45,095 nucleotides of DNA from Hofstenia miamia (lineage: Eukaryota > Xenacoelomorpha > Acoela > Hofsteniidae). The notes under the pieces are model-generated. The model had not been told where the DNA came from, did no database searches, and saw only the letters and a program-made list of their open reading frames with translations. Location of the stretch: contig CABFPE010000503.1 in the NCBI GenBank assembly GCA_900660155.1, forward strand, positions 97,807 through 142,901. Reading direction: 5' to 3'. Positions 22,971 to 35,860 of the stretch are shown piece after piece (the stretch's first letter is position 1; every line of letters begins with the position of its first letter). The translations under genes were made by a program, and so were the position numbers.

Positions 22971-24063
22971 AATTTGTATAATTGGCAGATGTAAATAACT
23001 ACCAAACCAATATGTGCAAATCTGAATTGTAATTTTAAGTTCATTCTCAAATTAATATTCCTAAGAACTGGTATTGTCTCTACCATAACATATTTTAGCT
23101 TTACAGAATTTATTAATTAATATTTCATTATTTTACTATTACATGTAGACATGTATCTCAGCAACTATATTAAAGCATTTGATGATAGTATATGCGAGCT
23201 GAGAAGTAGACGTATTTTTAATATCACTAATACAAAAAGTGAAATTTAATAACAGGCACTGGTTAAAGACAATGTCACATCTGTCACCACCAAAGTCACT
23301 AGACGAGTTCCAGGGTCTGCCACTGGCCAAGGTATTTTTCCTAAATACTGTTCAGTATTATTTAATGCGACAGAGGTTGCACATTACTTATATAAAGGGA
23401 GAATAGGCAAAATTCATAGGGCTTCTTGTATTTCCTTAAAGCTCGAGTCCCGACTTAGGAGTCCCAACCCTTACGACATTAGGCCGATTCTGCAATGTAT
23501 TTAACAATGGATACTGAAGTATGCGGGCAATCTGATGCAATTAAATCCTAAAGATTACATTGACGAACGCAATGATTTATTACTATAGTACGCTATGATT
23601 ATTATTGAATATGAAAGTGTCATTTTCATATTGAATAAGGTAAAAATGATTTGATATAAATATTGTCAATTACAAACTACTAATTTAACTCAATAGCGTC
23701 AAAAACAAATTTCCAATCAGTTACCATATGCATCTGATTTACATAAATGTAAGTTACATAGACCGGATAAGACTCCAGGAGAGCATGGCACATTCTTAGG
23801 GGTATTATTTGATTTACTAATAATTGCTTGCTGATAGGCTTGATTCAAAGTAATAAAACTTGAAAAAGTCTCGTGCAAAAGTTTTAGCCATTCGCAGAAC
23901 CAATAGTTCAATAGTAGTTTATTTCAGTTCTGCTGAACATAATCAAAACCTGAAACATTTTACGTAAAGCCCAGGTCATGTGCTTCCTTGCATAGGTTAT
24001 TGCATGTTTTTGAATAAAGTGAATGCATATTGAGAGTAACGTTTTTAAGTAACAATTTGTTTA

Positions 24064-25254
24064 CAGCCGTGCAGAAGTTTTAGTCATTTTCACAACATCA
24101 ACATACACGTTAGTAAAAACTGTTTCAAAATAAGAATAGTTTGTTATAATAACAAAATAGCAACAAAAAATACATATATCTAACTAAGAGTTTGAGTTAG
24201 TTCATGGAATGACTTCCTTGACCGGCACAACTTCAGCCACTCTTTTCGGCAAAGATTCGAAAAGGTTCACTATTGTAGCATCCGGAATAAGTGTCCATTC
24301 TTCTTGTGCGACTGCCCAACGTTCGTTCCTGTTTCTCGGATGCCTTTCCGGAACTTTTTGTTTGAGAACATCCTATAAATTCTCAATAATGTTGAGATCG
24401 GGTTCTCAACGTATGAAATGTTGGGTCCCCCAAGTAACTGAGTACGAAACGTGAAGTATGCGCCTGTGCACCGGCCTGCTGTGGCACAAGCCCAAGTTGA
24501 AGGATATTTTGCAATGAATTATCCAAAATACGACAATATTCGGTCGAATTTACGTTTCCATGGCATCTCTTTAGGACACGTACGCCATCTGCTCGTATAC
24601 CCTCCAAACCATCTGAGAACTAGGAAATTTCGTAGTTTTGCTCGAGTATTTTCCATGGAATCGTGTTCATGGAGGTCTACGGACGTATTTCCTAAATCGC
24701 TCGCCTACAGAAAACAAGCACTCATCTGTGAAGATATGCTTGTCCAATTTCCAAAACGCCACATGTAACTGTTTTTGCAATATGTTAATCTTTTTCTTTT
24801 ATGTGCCAAAGTGGGAAGTGGTTTTTTTGGCTGCTATTGTAGTGTCTGCTGATGTAACAGTGACTAAATCAGTCACTGAGCGGACTTGTGCTGCAGTTAA
24901 AGTGGGCTTTTTCTTTGATTCTCGAACAATTATTCGTTTTTTTGGGTGTCAGAATAAGAGGACGACCCGTTCGGGGAAAGTCCTCAACTGGCAATCCACT
25001 TAGGTGCTTTTTAACGATATGGCGAACTGCTGTTGGAGAAACAGACAGTTGGTTGGCAATTTTAAACCTATTCTGACCGGGACGAAATAAATCAAGAACT
25101 TCATGACGTTTCTCAGGTGTAATACGACCCATAGCTTCATAAACTGGTTGCTTCTGTTTAATTTGGCATAGAAAGAGCAAAAACCTGTCAAATATTGACA
25201 AACATATTCAAACACATCCACATTAGAAAAGTAACTAAAACTTATGCACGACTG
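24064..25254 (-). mobile_element. Dead Tc1-like transposon with TIRs
   Basis: The TIRs are 24064-24093 (CAGCCGTGCAGAAGTTTTAG...) and the reverse complement of 25224-25254 (CAGTCGTGCATAAGTTTTAG...), differing at a few bases. A TA flanks the left end; on the right it has changed to TT. Length is 1191 bp. It carries one broken Tc1-type transposase on the - strand and sits inside the shorter Tc1-type element, which itself sits in the foldback arm. Confidence 0.88.
24190..25132 (-). pseudogene. Tc1-like transposase pseudogene
   Basis: The reading starts at the ATG at 25132 (MGRITPEKRHEVLDLF). A paired helix-turn-helix DNA-binding region follows (NRFKIANQLSVSPTAVRHIV, then an RTGRP-type linker, the GRPR-like hook between the two helix-turn-helix halves). 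The first catalytic Asp region is FTDECLF (near 24720). The second, normally QQDN/GAxxHTS, reads QQAGAQAHTSR, so the catalytic Asp is replaced by Ala. The C-terminal block with PDLN, IENL and EEWTLIPDATI remains in another frame. Multiple stops and frameshifts show a dead gene. In live relatives this enzyme cuts and pastes the element at TA sites. Confidence 0.88.
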
Positions 25255-26451
25255 TTTACTGGTTGTTAACACAAAAGTTGACTATCTGCGGATGCAGTAA
25301 TCTTCTATATTTTCTCAGTAGACATCATTTTGCATTGTAATGGCTATTTAATTTGAATTTGGTCGAATAATTGAAATTGGTAACGTGGAGGATTAATAAA
25401 GTTGTTATAAAACTATTGAAGTAAAAGTGACAAACTTTTGCATGAGACTGTAAGAAAAACAGTTTATCCTTAAAACACAATGAGCAATCCAAAAAATTGC
25501 TTCCACGAACGTCAGCAATAAATCTCTACCAGTAAAATTAATTTCATTAAAATGGCTCTCAAATTCGTTTCTATAGTGGCTACTGTACTTTTGACTTAAA
25601 GCTTTTGTCTTATTCATTTAATCAGAATTTATTGTTAAAATCAAATTCTGGGTTGTGCTGATCAATATTTGGAGATACTTGGAATGGACATTCATTATAT
25701 TTGCATTTAGCTAATCATCAAAAATAAAGTGACAATATAAACCTAATATTAAAACATCGACTGCATATTTGAAATCTGCATATAAAATTTACTTGTCTGC
25801 AAGGTTATCGACTCCATTGAAAACGAATTTGAGAGCTTTTTTAATGAAATTTATTTTAATTGTAAAAGATCTATTGCAGACTTTTTTGTGGATGCAATTT
25901 TTTGCAACTGCCCTTTGTATTTTTAAATGACAGACTGTTTTTCTTATATTCCTACATTTTTAAATTCTATTATTTTGAATCAAGACTATCAGCAAGCAAT
26001 TATTCGTAAATTGAATAATGCCTCTAAGAATGTGTCACACTGACATATATGTGAATCACATGTAACTGATTGCAACTTAGCTTTTTGACGCTATTAAGTT
26101 ATATTAGCAGTTTGTAATTGGAGATGATAGATGTGACATTTTATTAATTTCACTTTTGTATTAGTGATATTTAAAATACACCTACTTCTCAGCTCGCATA
26201 TAGTATCATCAAACGCTTTAATATAGTTGCTGAAATACGTGGGTACATGTAATAGTAGAATAATGAAATATTAATAAATTCTGTCGAACAAAATAAGTTA
26301 TGGTAGAGAAAGAATTCCAGTTCTTAGGAATATTAATTTGGGAATGAATTTAAAATTACAATTCATATTTGCACATATTGGTTTGGTAGCTATTAACATA
26401 CCTGCCAATTATACAATTATATAATCACTGATCAATTGGCGTTTCTTTCAC

Positions 26452-27300
26452 AGATGCTTTCATTGAGCATGTGCTAGTTGAATTAAAACAAATAGTTGAG
26501 ACACTTATTAAGATAGCTACGGTCGAAAATAGCTTTTTAGCTATTATAAACTGCAAAGTGCCACTCGAGACAGTTAGTTAATAACGTTAAATGGATTAAA
26601 TCAGTTCGACACTACAACATAAAGGTAAAAGAAAATTTTCCTGGCCACTAATAACAATTTGGATGTTGCAGCATTAAATCTTAATCTAAATGCTTCCAAA
26701 GTTCCGTATTAAGCAATAGATAATTTCTAGTATTAGGAATAACTTTTGATGTGAAGCTAAACTTTGAATTTCATATTAATGTAGTAGTTCGAAAAATAGC
26801 TATAGGTATAAGAAATATGTCAATGATAATAATAAAATTCCGGATTTCTGTAACAATTTCATTGCAATGAGTTCCCTAAATTATGCAAATATATTATTTG
26901 CACATACAACTTCTCACGTACATAAACAACAAAATCTCAAAACATTTTTCTTTAATAGGAAAGCACACATGATTAGTAATAGCCTTTCTACACACATTGG
27001 GTTGATTACTTAATACGAAATATGACAGAAATATTGTTTTAAATATTTTTGGTTTAGTGTAAATACCAGCGGAGAGCAGCAGAAAATTTTTTTTGCTCTA
27101 CTCAAGCAAAAATTGCTATTTTTGAGTCAGTACAAAATAACAGGCCGAGTTTCTGATTGATTTCTGAAATTCATACTAACAGTTTGGAAGTTTGTTATAA
27201 TATATTCCCAAAAAATCCTAATATAAAATTTTCAAAGCCAATGAATTTTAGTGTGGAAAAAGAAATCAGTAGGAGTTTTACCGATTTGAAATTCAAAAAA
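26452..27300 (+). pseudogene. LINE reverse-transcriptase C-terminal relic (CR1/jockey-like)
   Basis: Three frames in succession carry RT C-terminal and thumb motifs. They are ELKQIVETLIKIATVENSFLAIIN (about 26470-26555), then QLVNNVKWIKSVRHYNIKVK (about 26570-26625), LGITFDVKLNFEFHIN (about 26735-26790) and SSLNYANILFAHTT (about 26870-26912). The LGxxFDxxLxxxxHI and SxLxYANILFA patterns are typical of the region after the YADD box in CR1/jockey-type LINE RTs. The YADD box itself is not visible. Frameshifts and stops abound, and the 5' part is missing. Confidence 0.62.
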
Positions 27301-27889
27301 ATATAACCAAACCAAACCAAACCCAAAAAATTATCTTCAAATATCTCCAGAAAATTGATATGCTAATATTTCAATTGGCATATGGCATAACCACATGTTG
27401 GCTTGACCTTTTGCTTGTTATGGACACGATTTAGAATTCTGCGAGTATGCCCACAAATTGTAACACGTTTCTTCTGGTAAAACATAATTTTTTTAATGAA
27501 AATATTTGTAATATATTTCATTGATTATGCAAAAATGCTTTAAACATTTTCCTATTTTAAAAAATGCCCAACACATCATACCTAACTGTAATTTAATTAA
27601 GTTGTAATTTTGGTTCTAGCACAGCTCATATACCTAATTTACGTTCGTTTCTTAATAAATTCCAAAAATATTTTACATAGGACTCTGAAATTGAGGATAT
27701 CATTTGGAACGACCTGAAGTGTTCAGATGACAACAATAATTAATTTTCTTCAATGTTGGATCTTATATTATGAAAATAATTTTTTTCAATTTCACATTAA
27801 AATAGTCATAATTATTATTATAATCAGTTTCCTAAACAAAAACTTCAAATATAACATCATGAGCCTCTCTATTGAAGAAAAACGGATTC
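27301..27889. other. AT-rich spacer
   Basis: Nothing recognisable as a gene. The first part may be the tail of the LINE relic. Confidence 0.4.
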
Positions 27890-29166
27890 CCAAATAGCAA
27901 GCATTATCGGATAACCAATGGTCCATTAATGGGATCAATGGCCAATAATGACCATTCATTTGCCAACCATAACCAACAAAAGAAAAAGTCTTAAAAATCT
28001 TAAAATTCCACAATTTTACAAAGGAATCATTATATTATTGTATATAATATGTGCATTGCACTAAAGTTTAATTTATCAGTTTCTTTTAGACCATTGATGG
28101 TCCGACAATAGCCCATTAATGGCATTACTAAATCGATCTGGCATCTAACAAACAAATTCTAATTATAATGATTTACAATTTTGCCTGATCAAATTTAATA
28201 CATAAAAAATGAAATAACTTACCCTTCCGTAATTGATAACACAATCTAATATGCCATCTCTTGTTTTTATGAGCACTGTATAATGAATTCAATGGTTTGC
28301 AACAAGGTGTTCAATCATTAGGATAATATGTTACACACACTACCAACTGTGATCTTAACTCAAGCAATTTATTCCAAGTTACGAATTTTAACTTATAACA
28401 TAATATATAATATTGGACAACATCAGTGGACTGCTTGTAGGAAAATGTGGCACTTGTGACAACTGATGCCACCAGTGGCCCTTTGATGGGCCATTGGCGG
28501 CAACAGTGACAACCTTAGTAATCAATAATCAATGAACAGATGCTTGCAAATAAAACTCAATTCATTATTTTGATTCCTAGATCCTTTTAATGTAAAAATA
28601 GGAATTGCGAAAAGCTTTCTTTAAATTTTTAATTTGTAAAAAATTATTTTACATCTGTTAAGTGAATTTTCAAAATAATTTATTCATGCATATTTGAACG
28701 TCTTGAAATTAACTATAATATAAAAAATTACGATTGAGATCAAGAGATTTTTCACGATTGAAAAAGGTACTATTGCAAAATTGTACATAATTTGAAAATT
28801 TGAAATTTCTCTTAAATTTGGCAGATTTATATGTTTATTCTTATCATTTATAAACAAGACATTCTTTCATCTTTCTATTAATTGTTTGCATTGAATATGC
28901 TTGACCAGATATTAAAGATGTCCTTCTGCCCTTTGTTGAGCTTGTGAATGGTCAAACAGCAATGTTTGAATTGCTTTGAGAAATAAGGTTGTTGATGTAT
29001 ATCTAAAGTAATGCTTGGCCATCAAAACCTACTGTTTGCCACCAATGAGCCATTGTTGGCCCATGAATGGGGCATGGTCGGGAATACATCACTGGCCAAT
29101 TAATTCCCCAGTGGTCATTTGCCATCAATGGAGCATTGTTGGTCCATTAATGGCTTGCTGTTTGGA
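27890..29166. mobile_element. Candidate TIR element rich in CCATTNNTGG motifs
   Basis: The left end CCAAATAGCAAGCATTATCGG (from 27890) and the right end read in reverse complement (CCAAACAGCAAGCCATTAATGG, to 29166) match at about 18 positions. Many imperfect palindromes of the form CCATTAATGG / GGCCATTGATGG are scattered inside, mostly close to the ends (27905-27970, 28090-28125, 28465-28500, 29035-29155). There is no coding capacity. It fits a non-autonomous DNA transposon with subterminal repeats. A target-site duplication is not clear. Confidence 0.6.
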
Positions 29167-29769
29167 TTTTCGTGTTTTAACTGGAATCTTCACATGAAAA
29201 ATCGATTAAGAATTATGCTTGATAAAGTCTAGCTAATGTATTTTAAATTTTTCAATTCATATCATTGTTGCCACAATTAGAATCAAAAGTTTGTGAAATT
29301 TACATTGTTAAAATATTTCTGTGGGTATGGGCATGCCCAAGTAGCCTGCTTGAAATGAAAACCTTCCACGGCCAGCCTGATTACAATTGAAATTTGTAAT
29401 GTAAGTTAAGGAAAATATAAAATCGATATTATGTTGTTTTGAATATTAAGGGTTTAGCAAAAAACTTAATTTTGCTTTGATTGATTCCTATTTGTTGACA
29501 TAAGTTCAGACACAGTTATTAATGAAAAGATGTAAAATTTTTACTGAATTAATATATTCTCCATATTTTGTGAAGATTTATAAGCAAGCATTGCAGATAA
29601 CGGAAATATATGACTTTGATATTGTTTCAAACCGTTATAAAGTTATTTGATTTTCTCCAACAATATATTTTCGTCAACGCCACTGTGCGTTAATTCACAT
29701 TTTTATTGCGCAATCGTGACACACTATTGTTTATAAACTGTTAATGTGATATTTGCTAGAACAATAATT
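29167..29769. other. Upstream region of copy B
   Basis: AT-rich sequence ahead of the copy B start. I see no exon and no well-placed promoter motif that I could defend. Confidence 0.35.
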
Positions 29770-32700
29770 ATGCATTCTGGATCAAAATTTGTCTATGTTT
29801 ATGACAATTCGTCTTCTGAATCTGATGATGAAGATGTAACAAAAGTAGAGAAAAATGAATCTCACGAAAGGTCCCGCAAAATAGATACCAATGCGATTAA
29901 AATAGATTTTAAGAATTTAGAATCACATAGTTATATTTGTCATTCACAACCCATTGTCTGCAATAGCTGTCCAGCCATAGCAACTTTGGAAAATGATTTT
30001 GATAATGATCTTTCGTCCCAACACAAATGGACATGTAAATACTGTGGAGCAGGTAATTCAGATGAAATGACTACCAGCGTTAGCATTGAAAACGATACAA
30101 GCTACTTTATACAAGAAAATACAAATTTTAGCGGAACATGCCCCACACAGTCAAATTCCGAAATTGACATTAATGATACTACATTAATATGCTTCTGTAT
30201 TGATACTTCTGTATCTATGGGCCATGACATTTATCCGGGATTATGGGATTCATCATCGCTTACACGTTTGAATGCATTAAAGGTAATTTTTTATTGTCTA
30301 CTGCAATATTTTTCTATCGCTGACTAGGTGGCAGAAAATGATCTTTTAATGCAAAAATTGGGTTAATCATACTTTAGGACAAATTTTTATGTTTATTAGA
30401 ATATTTAATGAAAGATTTGAGTGGTATCTGAAAAATATCATTTTTAGTTTTAAATTCATGTCCATTCTCTGAATTCGAAGCTATTAGTTATATAAGATAC
30501 AAATATAATTTCTCGTGTTCTCCCATCACAAATATAAATACATATGCAAGAACAAATGCAAAGTGAGATTTGAAAAAGATAGAACGCTTTTTTTATTAAT
30601 TCATCCTTATTTTTTGAGAAATTCTTGATCAAATTATTAAAAATATTGCGTTGGTCTCTAAATTTAATCCAATTTTAATATACTGGTTCATTGGAATCCT
30701 AAAAGACCGTCATTTATCGAAAAAGAGCATGATTTAAAGGTAAATGCCACTATCTGCAACTATTGCACAAATTGATAATTACAAAAATATTTAAGCTTGC
30801 ATATTCAAATCGAACATGCTCGGAACGCGTGAGAAGGAGCTTTTAAGATTGCTATTTACACCTATTCTTAAAAATTATATTTAGTCTGCTGTATTACAAC
30901 AAATTGATTATCTGCAGGAATATAAGCCTAACGCTAAAATTTCACTGATAACATTTGGATCAACAGTATCACATCACGATTCAATAAGTTCTGAAATTTT
31001 GATTAATGACATTTTGGTAAATGACAAGGAAGGTATTTTTAGCATTGGTAAAAACATTCCTAACGCTTTGTCTATTAAGCAGACGAGTGTAGAACTAACC
31101 AACATAGTAAAAAACTTAAAACCTGATGGATCTACGGCTTTGGGTCCTGCGCTTCTTCTGGCAGTCGCATTTTGCTCAAGTTTTCATGGTTCTAAAATTA
31201 TTTTATGCACGGATGGTGAAGCCAATGTAGGACTTGGAAGTTTAAATGGAACTACCTCAAAGTCAGTGAAGTGCAGATTTTCGTACAATTATAAAATGAC
31301 TTTTAACAATTATCACACACTAAACGTTAGAATTTGAATAATAGAAAGCTACATTGCATAATTTGGATAGAATATTAAATATAAAATAATGAAAATTATT
31401 CTAAGTAAGATAAAAGTTATTTTTTGAGATCATCACTCGATATCTGTAAAATAACAGAAATGCCAGCTGCTAATTGGCGGATAAAGTTGCTCAATCAGCT
31501 TGCTAAGGTCATGTGAAATTGAGTGAGAATTCGATTTGTCATCTTGGTAGCAGACCATGATTCTTATTCAACAAGTTACCGATTTGAATTGGTTATCGAC
31601 TTTTTCAGGTAAATTTTAATCTAATTCTTATAACTCAGGGTACTAGTAGAGAGATTTATATTAATTTCATCAAGTGCGAGTTCCATACAACTTCCCGTGT
31701 TCTGGTGATAAATTTCATTTTTTATAGCTATCATACAAATGCCTCTAATAAGGCAAGTGTCAGGATAGGAAACAAATGTATACAATCAGTTGTTATATTG
31801 ACAAAAGGCTGTTATATCTTCATAATTAATTGTCTTATTGACAGGCTTGCCGTTGTCTGTTGTGTAGACGACACAGCCTGTACATAACAAAGAAGTAAAC
31901 TTGACATTGCTTCTTGGTTTTAGCTATTGCTTACTAAGAAAAAGCTAAATAAATTTTCACTAGTTCAGTTTTATACAACATATGGGCATCTCACTGTTTG
32001 CAAAGGTTATTAGTAGGTATTTTTTAGTTGCAAAAAATAAAAATCTTGCTTAGATGGAAGAAAATGATAATGTATTTTAACATTTATTTTATTGGACTTG
32101 ATAAATTTTTCATAGAGATCATTGTTTTTTTCAAATAACAAAAATTGCTGCATATCTAGCAAAAATGATAACTTCATAGATAATACAGGGTAATACAAAA
32201 AACGACTGCACTAAAATTATTTAGTCACTACATTTGAATATATTGTTAGAAATCAATTAACTACAGAAATATTTTGCTTAAGCAATTGTAGGCATCATGC
32301 TAAATATTCACGAACACTGTGTCATTCAGGTAGGATTTACAGAACGTGTTCCAAATTTTTATCACTTAGATCCATACATTTCTTCAAGCGTATGGTAAGG
32401 TTAGCATCCTATTCTTGAGGTAACCTCAGAGAAGAAAATCTGGAGAGTCTTGCGACTGACTAGACGCTTCCCAAAGTGCTCTTTCAGCCAATCACGAGGT
32501 AAATGAAAGTATGGGAGCTAGCACCATCCTCCTGGAACCAAAGGTGGCTCATCAAAGAAGGGTAGAGTAATCCTAACTCCTTCCAAAGTCTTTTTTAGGA
32601 CTTCAACGTAGCACTCTCTTCAGAACCATGCTCTTAAAAAATAATGTCCAATTATTCCACGTTGTGAAATCAGTGCACTAACAGTAGATTTGGCGGAGCA

Positions 32701-35700
32701 TAGGGACTCTGAGCAACCACAGTGGGCATTAACCTTTCTTTCTACAAGAAAGTGAGCATCATCTGATGTGCAAAGATTTCTAAAAAATTATTGATTCACT
32801 TCCATTTTCTTCAGCATTTTCTTTGCTTTATCCTTTCTCTTCTTCTAATTAGCCGAAGTTAGCTTTTGCTTTGTGTGTATACGGTAGGGGCACTTCTTCA
32901 AATCCTTCACATTCACTCTTTTGCAAGTTAATAGCTCAAATTAAAACACTGGCTGTGATGCTGAAGTAATTGTTTAGGCCTTTGCTCTATGCAGGTTGGA
33001 ATGGTTAGAAGATTTCTTGTTAAACTTTTAGACAGTACCAAATTCTCAAACTTTCTGACTCGGTCATGGATGCCTGATTTTTAAAGAAATCTATTCATTT
33101 CAAAAATGTATAAAATTCCTTTGAAATTTTCTTGTACAAGCCACACTTATGATAATTTTTCACGTAGAAGATTTGGCACTGTGGCTCCCAATTCTGTTTG
33201 GTTCTCTTAGGGGTTGTTTCAGCTGACTTATCCTAAAATACTTCCTTAATTAGTATGAAATTATTATCAGGATGACTCAAAGACATACGTAGAGCAGGTT
33301 ATTTGAATCACCCAACCGCGAAAATTGAACAAAATTTATTCAATATAATATCTTTCTTACTTGCATTCATTTTTTGATTATATTTTAAATTTTCCAAATT
33401 CGGTCCTACGTTATTGTCCTTAATAAGAAATCTAACTAAATGAAAGCAGTTGAGGTGGCTATAAGTAATTTCGTTATAAGATATCCTAAGAATCAAATAC
33501 ATTTGAATGCAATGTCTCATGACTATCTGTGTTTATTGTAGTTATGTTGAAGATAGAGACCTGTGGGATCATTAGTCCATTTCTCAATTTCAGTCCCAAG
33601 TGCGTTCATGTGAGATTTAGTCCTATTTCTATTGATGTCAAACCCGTATGTTTATTTTTGGTCCTGTAATTATATTAAATGTGCTAAAATTAGTTGTTAT
33701 TGTTCAAATTGAATACTGAATGGAGACATTGCAGTCATATTATAGCTTAGCAAATTTAATAAACTTACAAATATAGTACAATATGAAAGCAAATTAAACG
33801 CGGGCTCTGTTTTTTTGCTGTTGTGTTGTTTGGAAAAACTAACACAATGGCAAGACTGCCACGGTCCTTACGAATTGAAGAGTATCAAAAATTCTGGAGG
33901 CACAGACCAAATCATTCAATGACCAAAGATATATTTGATAATATCTTCCCACAACCTGGAACAGGGCTTTATCCATTAAAAGAGTGGTTTCCAAAATGTG
34001 GTAAATGTCTTTTTAATCGAGATGCCTTGACGGATCATGAACTGACACCTAGCGAAGTGGCTTACTGGAACTTCCATGATGTCTAAAATCATATCCACAC
34101 CAAAGATACGAAGTGAAAGCTGGAAGCATAACAAATGAATAAATTACAAGGCTACTCTTGTTGAGAAATCTTTATTCGAGTTCCATTAAGAGAAATGGAA
34201 GTAGAAGGCACAAAAATAGCTTTCTCCAAAACACCAAAGGATCAAGGCAGTATACAGGTTTGATATTGTTCTAATTGTGCAGAAGATTCGAGGAAGATGT
34301 GATTTTTAAAGAGTTTGTAGAATTTCTATAGAGTTTATGGAGGCTTATGAATATAGTTTTATAAAATAAAAGTTTGTCTTTGTGTTATAGGTTTTTACTT
34401 CATATTTAAAAATGTATCATAGGCCTATACTAAATATATATTCCATATTATCGTTGCTTCAGTATTAATAATATAGAGTTGACCCACTTAATCCAATATT
34501 TTTGTAATCATTGCAACTACTAGGTGTTATCTGGGCAGTAATTACTAACTTTGGTTGTTATTCTTTGTTGATATTGGACAAAATTATTATGCTTGATAGT
34601 GTCTCTTTTGTTTAATTCAAATTTAGTTCTGCCATGCTTAACAAACATTGTAAACAAAGTTCAGAACAAGAGGTGAAATACGAATTGCTAAATGTTTAGC
34701 AGGTACTTCCAGTAAATTATAGATTAATATTAATTTGTAATTTCTAATTACTTTCAAATTTATTTTCTTTGAGAGTGGTTTTGTTTTCCCTACTCTGGTA
34801 ACTTACCTTTTTTGCTCCACAATTTTACCCGATAGTTACTTAAGTAATTTTTATTTCCTTTATTACTGATACATATGATTGAATGGGCCTTGAGTGTGCT
34901 AGTGGGGTTACACTTGGTAAAGAGGCACGACTCTCGTCACCAAAAGCAAGCTGCAGGCCAACTTGATTTATTGTCATTATGTGGATAGTCAAATAGATAA
35001 GATAATGATTTTGTCATTCATTCACAACATGTATTATAATTTCATAAGCATGTTATTAAATTCACTTTCCTTGCCCTTAGACTTCTTATATTATATTTTT
35101 ATATGTGAGGTGAACAGTGAACAAATTCATTTTGACAATTACTGAGATAGATAATGTACAGAGAAAGCGCTGGTTAAAGGCGCTGTCATCTTCTCTGAAG
35201 TTGTATACCTTTGACAAAGAGGAATTGTTTTTTTTGGCTCGGCCAAAAGGCCTAAATAGAGTATTAATAGTTATATTTGTTTCTAAACAGTAAGTTTTGT
35301 AGGGATTACCTTCTTAGGCAAATGACCGAGATCGGGCATAGGCTTATTGGCATTGTGCAGACTTAGTGGAAAATGATTTTAGGAAGTATTTTAGAAGTCA
35401 CAGAAAAGGAATAGCCACAAGCAATTACTAGTGACTAGTTTCAGCAGGATTGAGTTACACCTGACACATAACAACTTGGTTGAAGACATGATTTCATCAA
35501 CAGCTTATTTAACATAGTCGAATTTTGTTTTTATATCCACTAGATCTATGGTTTTGTAAAAGAAGAAGTCTTATACACAGCAAGATTTAACAATGCTTAT
35601 TTTAACAAATGAAGTTTGAAAAGTAATTTCGTTGTTTGATAATACACTGCAGAATGTGATGGTACTAAATTTTATTATTGGTGTATATAGGAGTTGGAAC

Positions 35701-35805
35701 CGGAAGAAAATTTTAAAGCCAAGGTTGTTAGTTGGCCGGTAACAGCTGGAACCAGCCTTTAATTTTTAGTTGCATTGAATTTTTAAACTACACAAGTACA
35801 TTTTA

Positions 35806-35860
<55 letters not shown>

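Larger units (their letters stand above)
23867..25450. mobile_element. Short Tc1-type (MITE-like) element inserted in the foldback left arm
   Basis: The ends 23867-23910 and 25405-25450 are inverted copies sharing AGTCTCRTGCAAAAGTTT and a later CAATAGTT. The right arm of the foldback element keeps the empty site: its sequence runs across the insertion point with only a few extra bases. The right flank shows TA, the Tc1/mariner target. Without the transposon inside it, the element would be about 393 bp, too small to code. Confidence 0.7.
22971..26419. mobile_element. Palindromic (foldback) element with long inverted arms and nested insertions
   Basis: The outer left sequence (22971-23260) is the reverse complement of 26140-26419, with scattered differences. 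The match resumes at 23665-23865 against about 25985-26135, and again at 25450-25585 against about 25808-25975. With later insertions removed, each arm is about 640 bp around a centre of about 220 bp (25586-25807). The left arm holds an extra segment of about 370 bp (23295-23663) missing from the right, and a nested pair of Tc1-type elements (23867-25450). No transposase other than the nested one is visible. Confidence 0.85.

Noticed and set aside
35160..35210. tRNA-like A-box sequence (GGTTAAAGGCGCTG), possible SINE head
   Set aside because: No B box at the right distance and no cloverleaf; similarity is too short.
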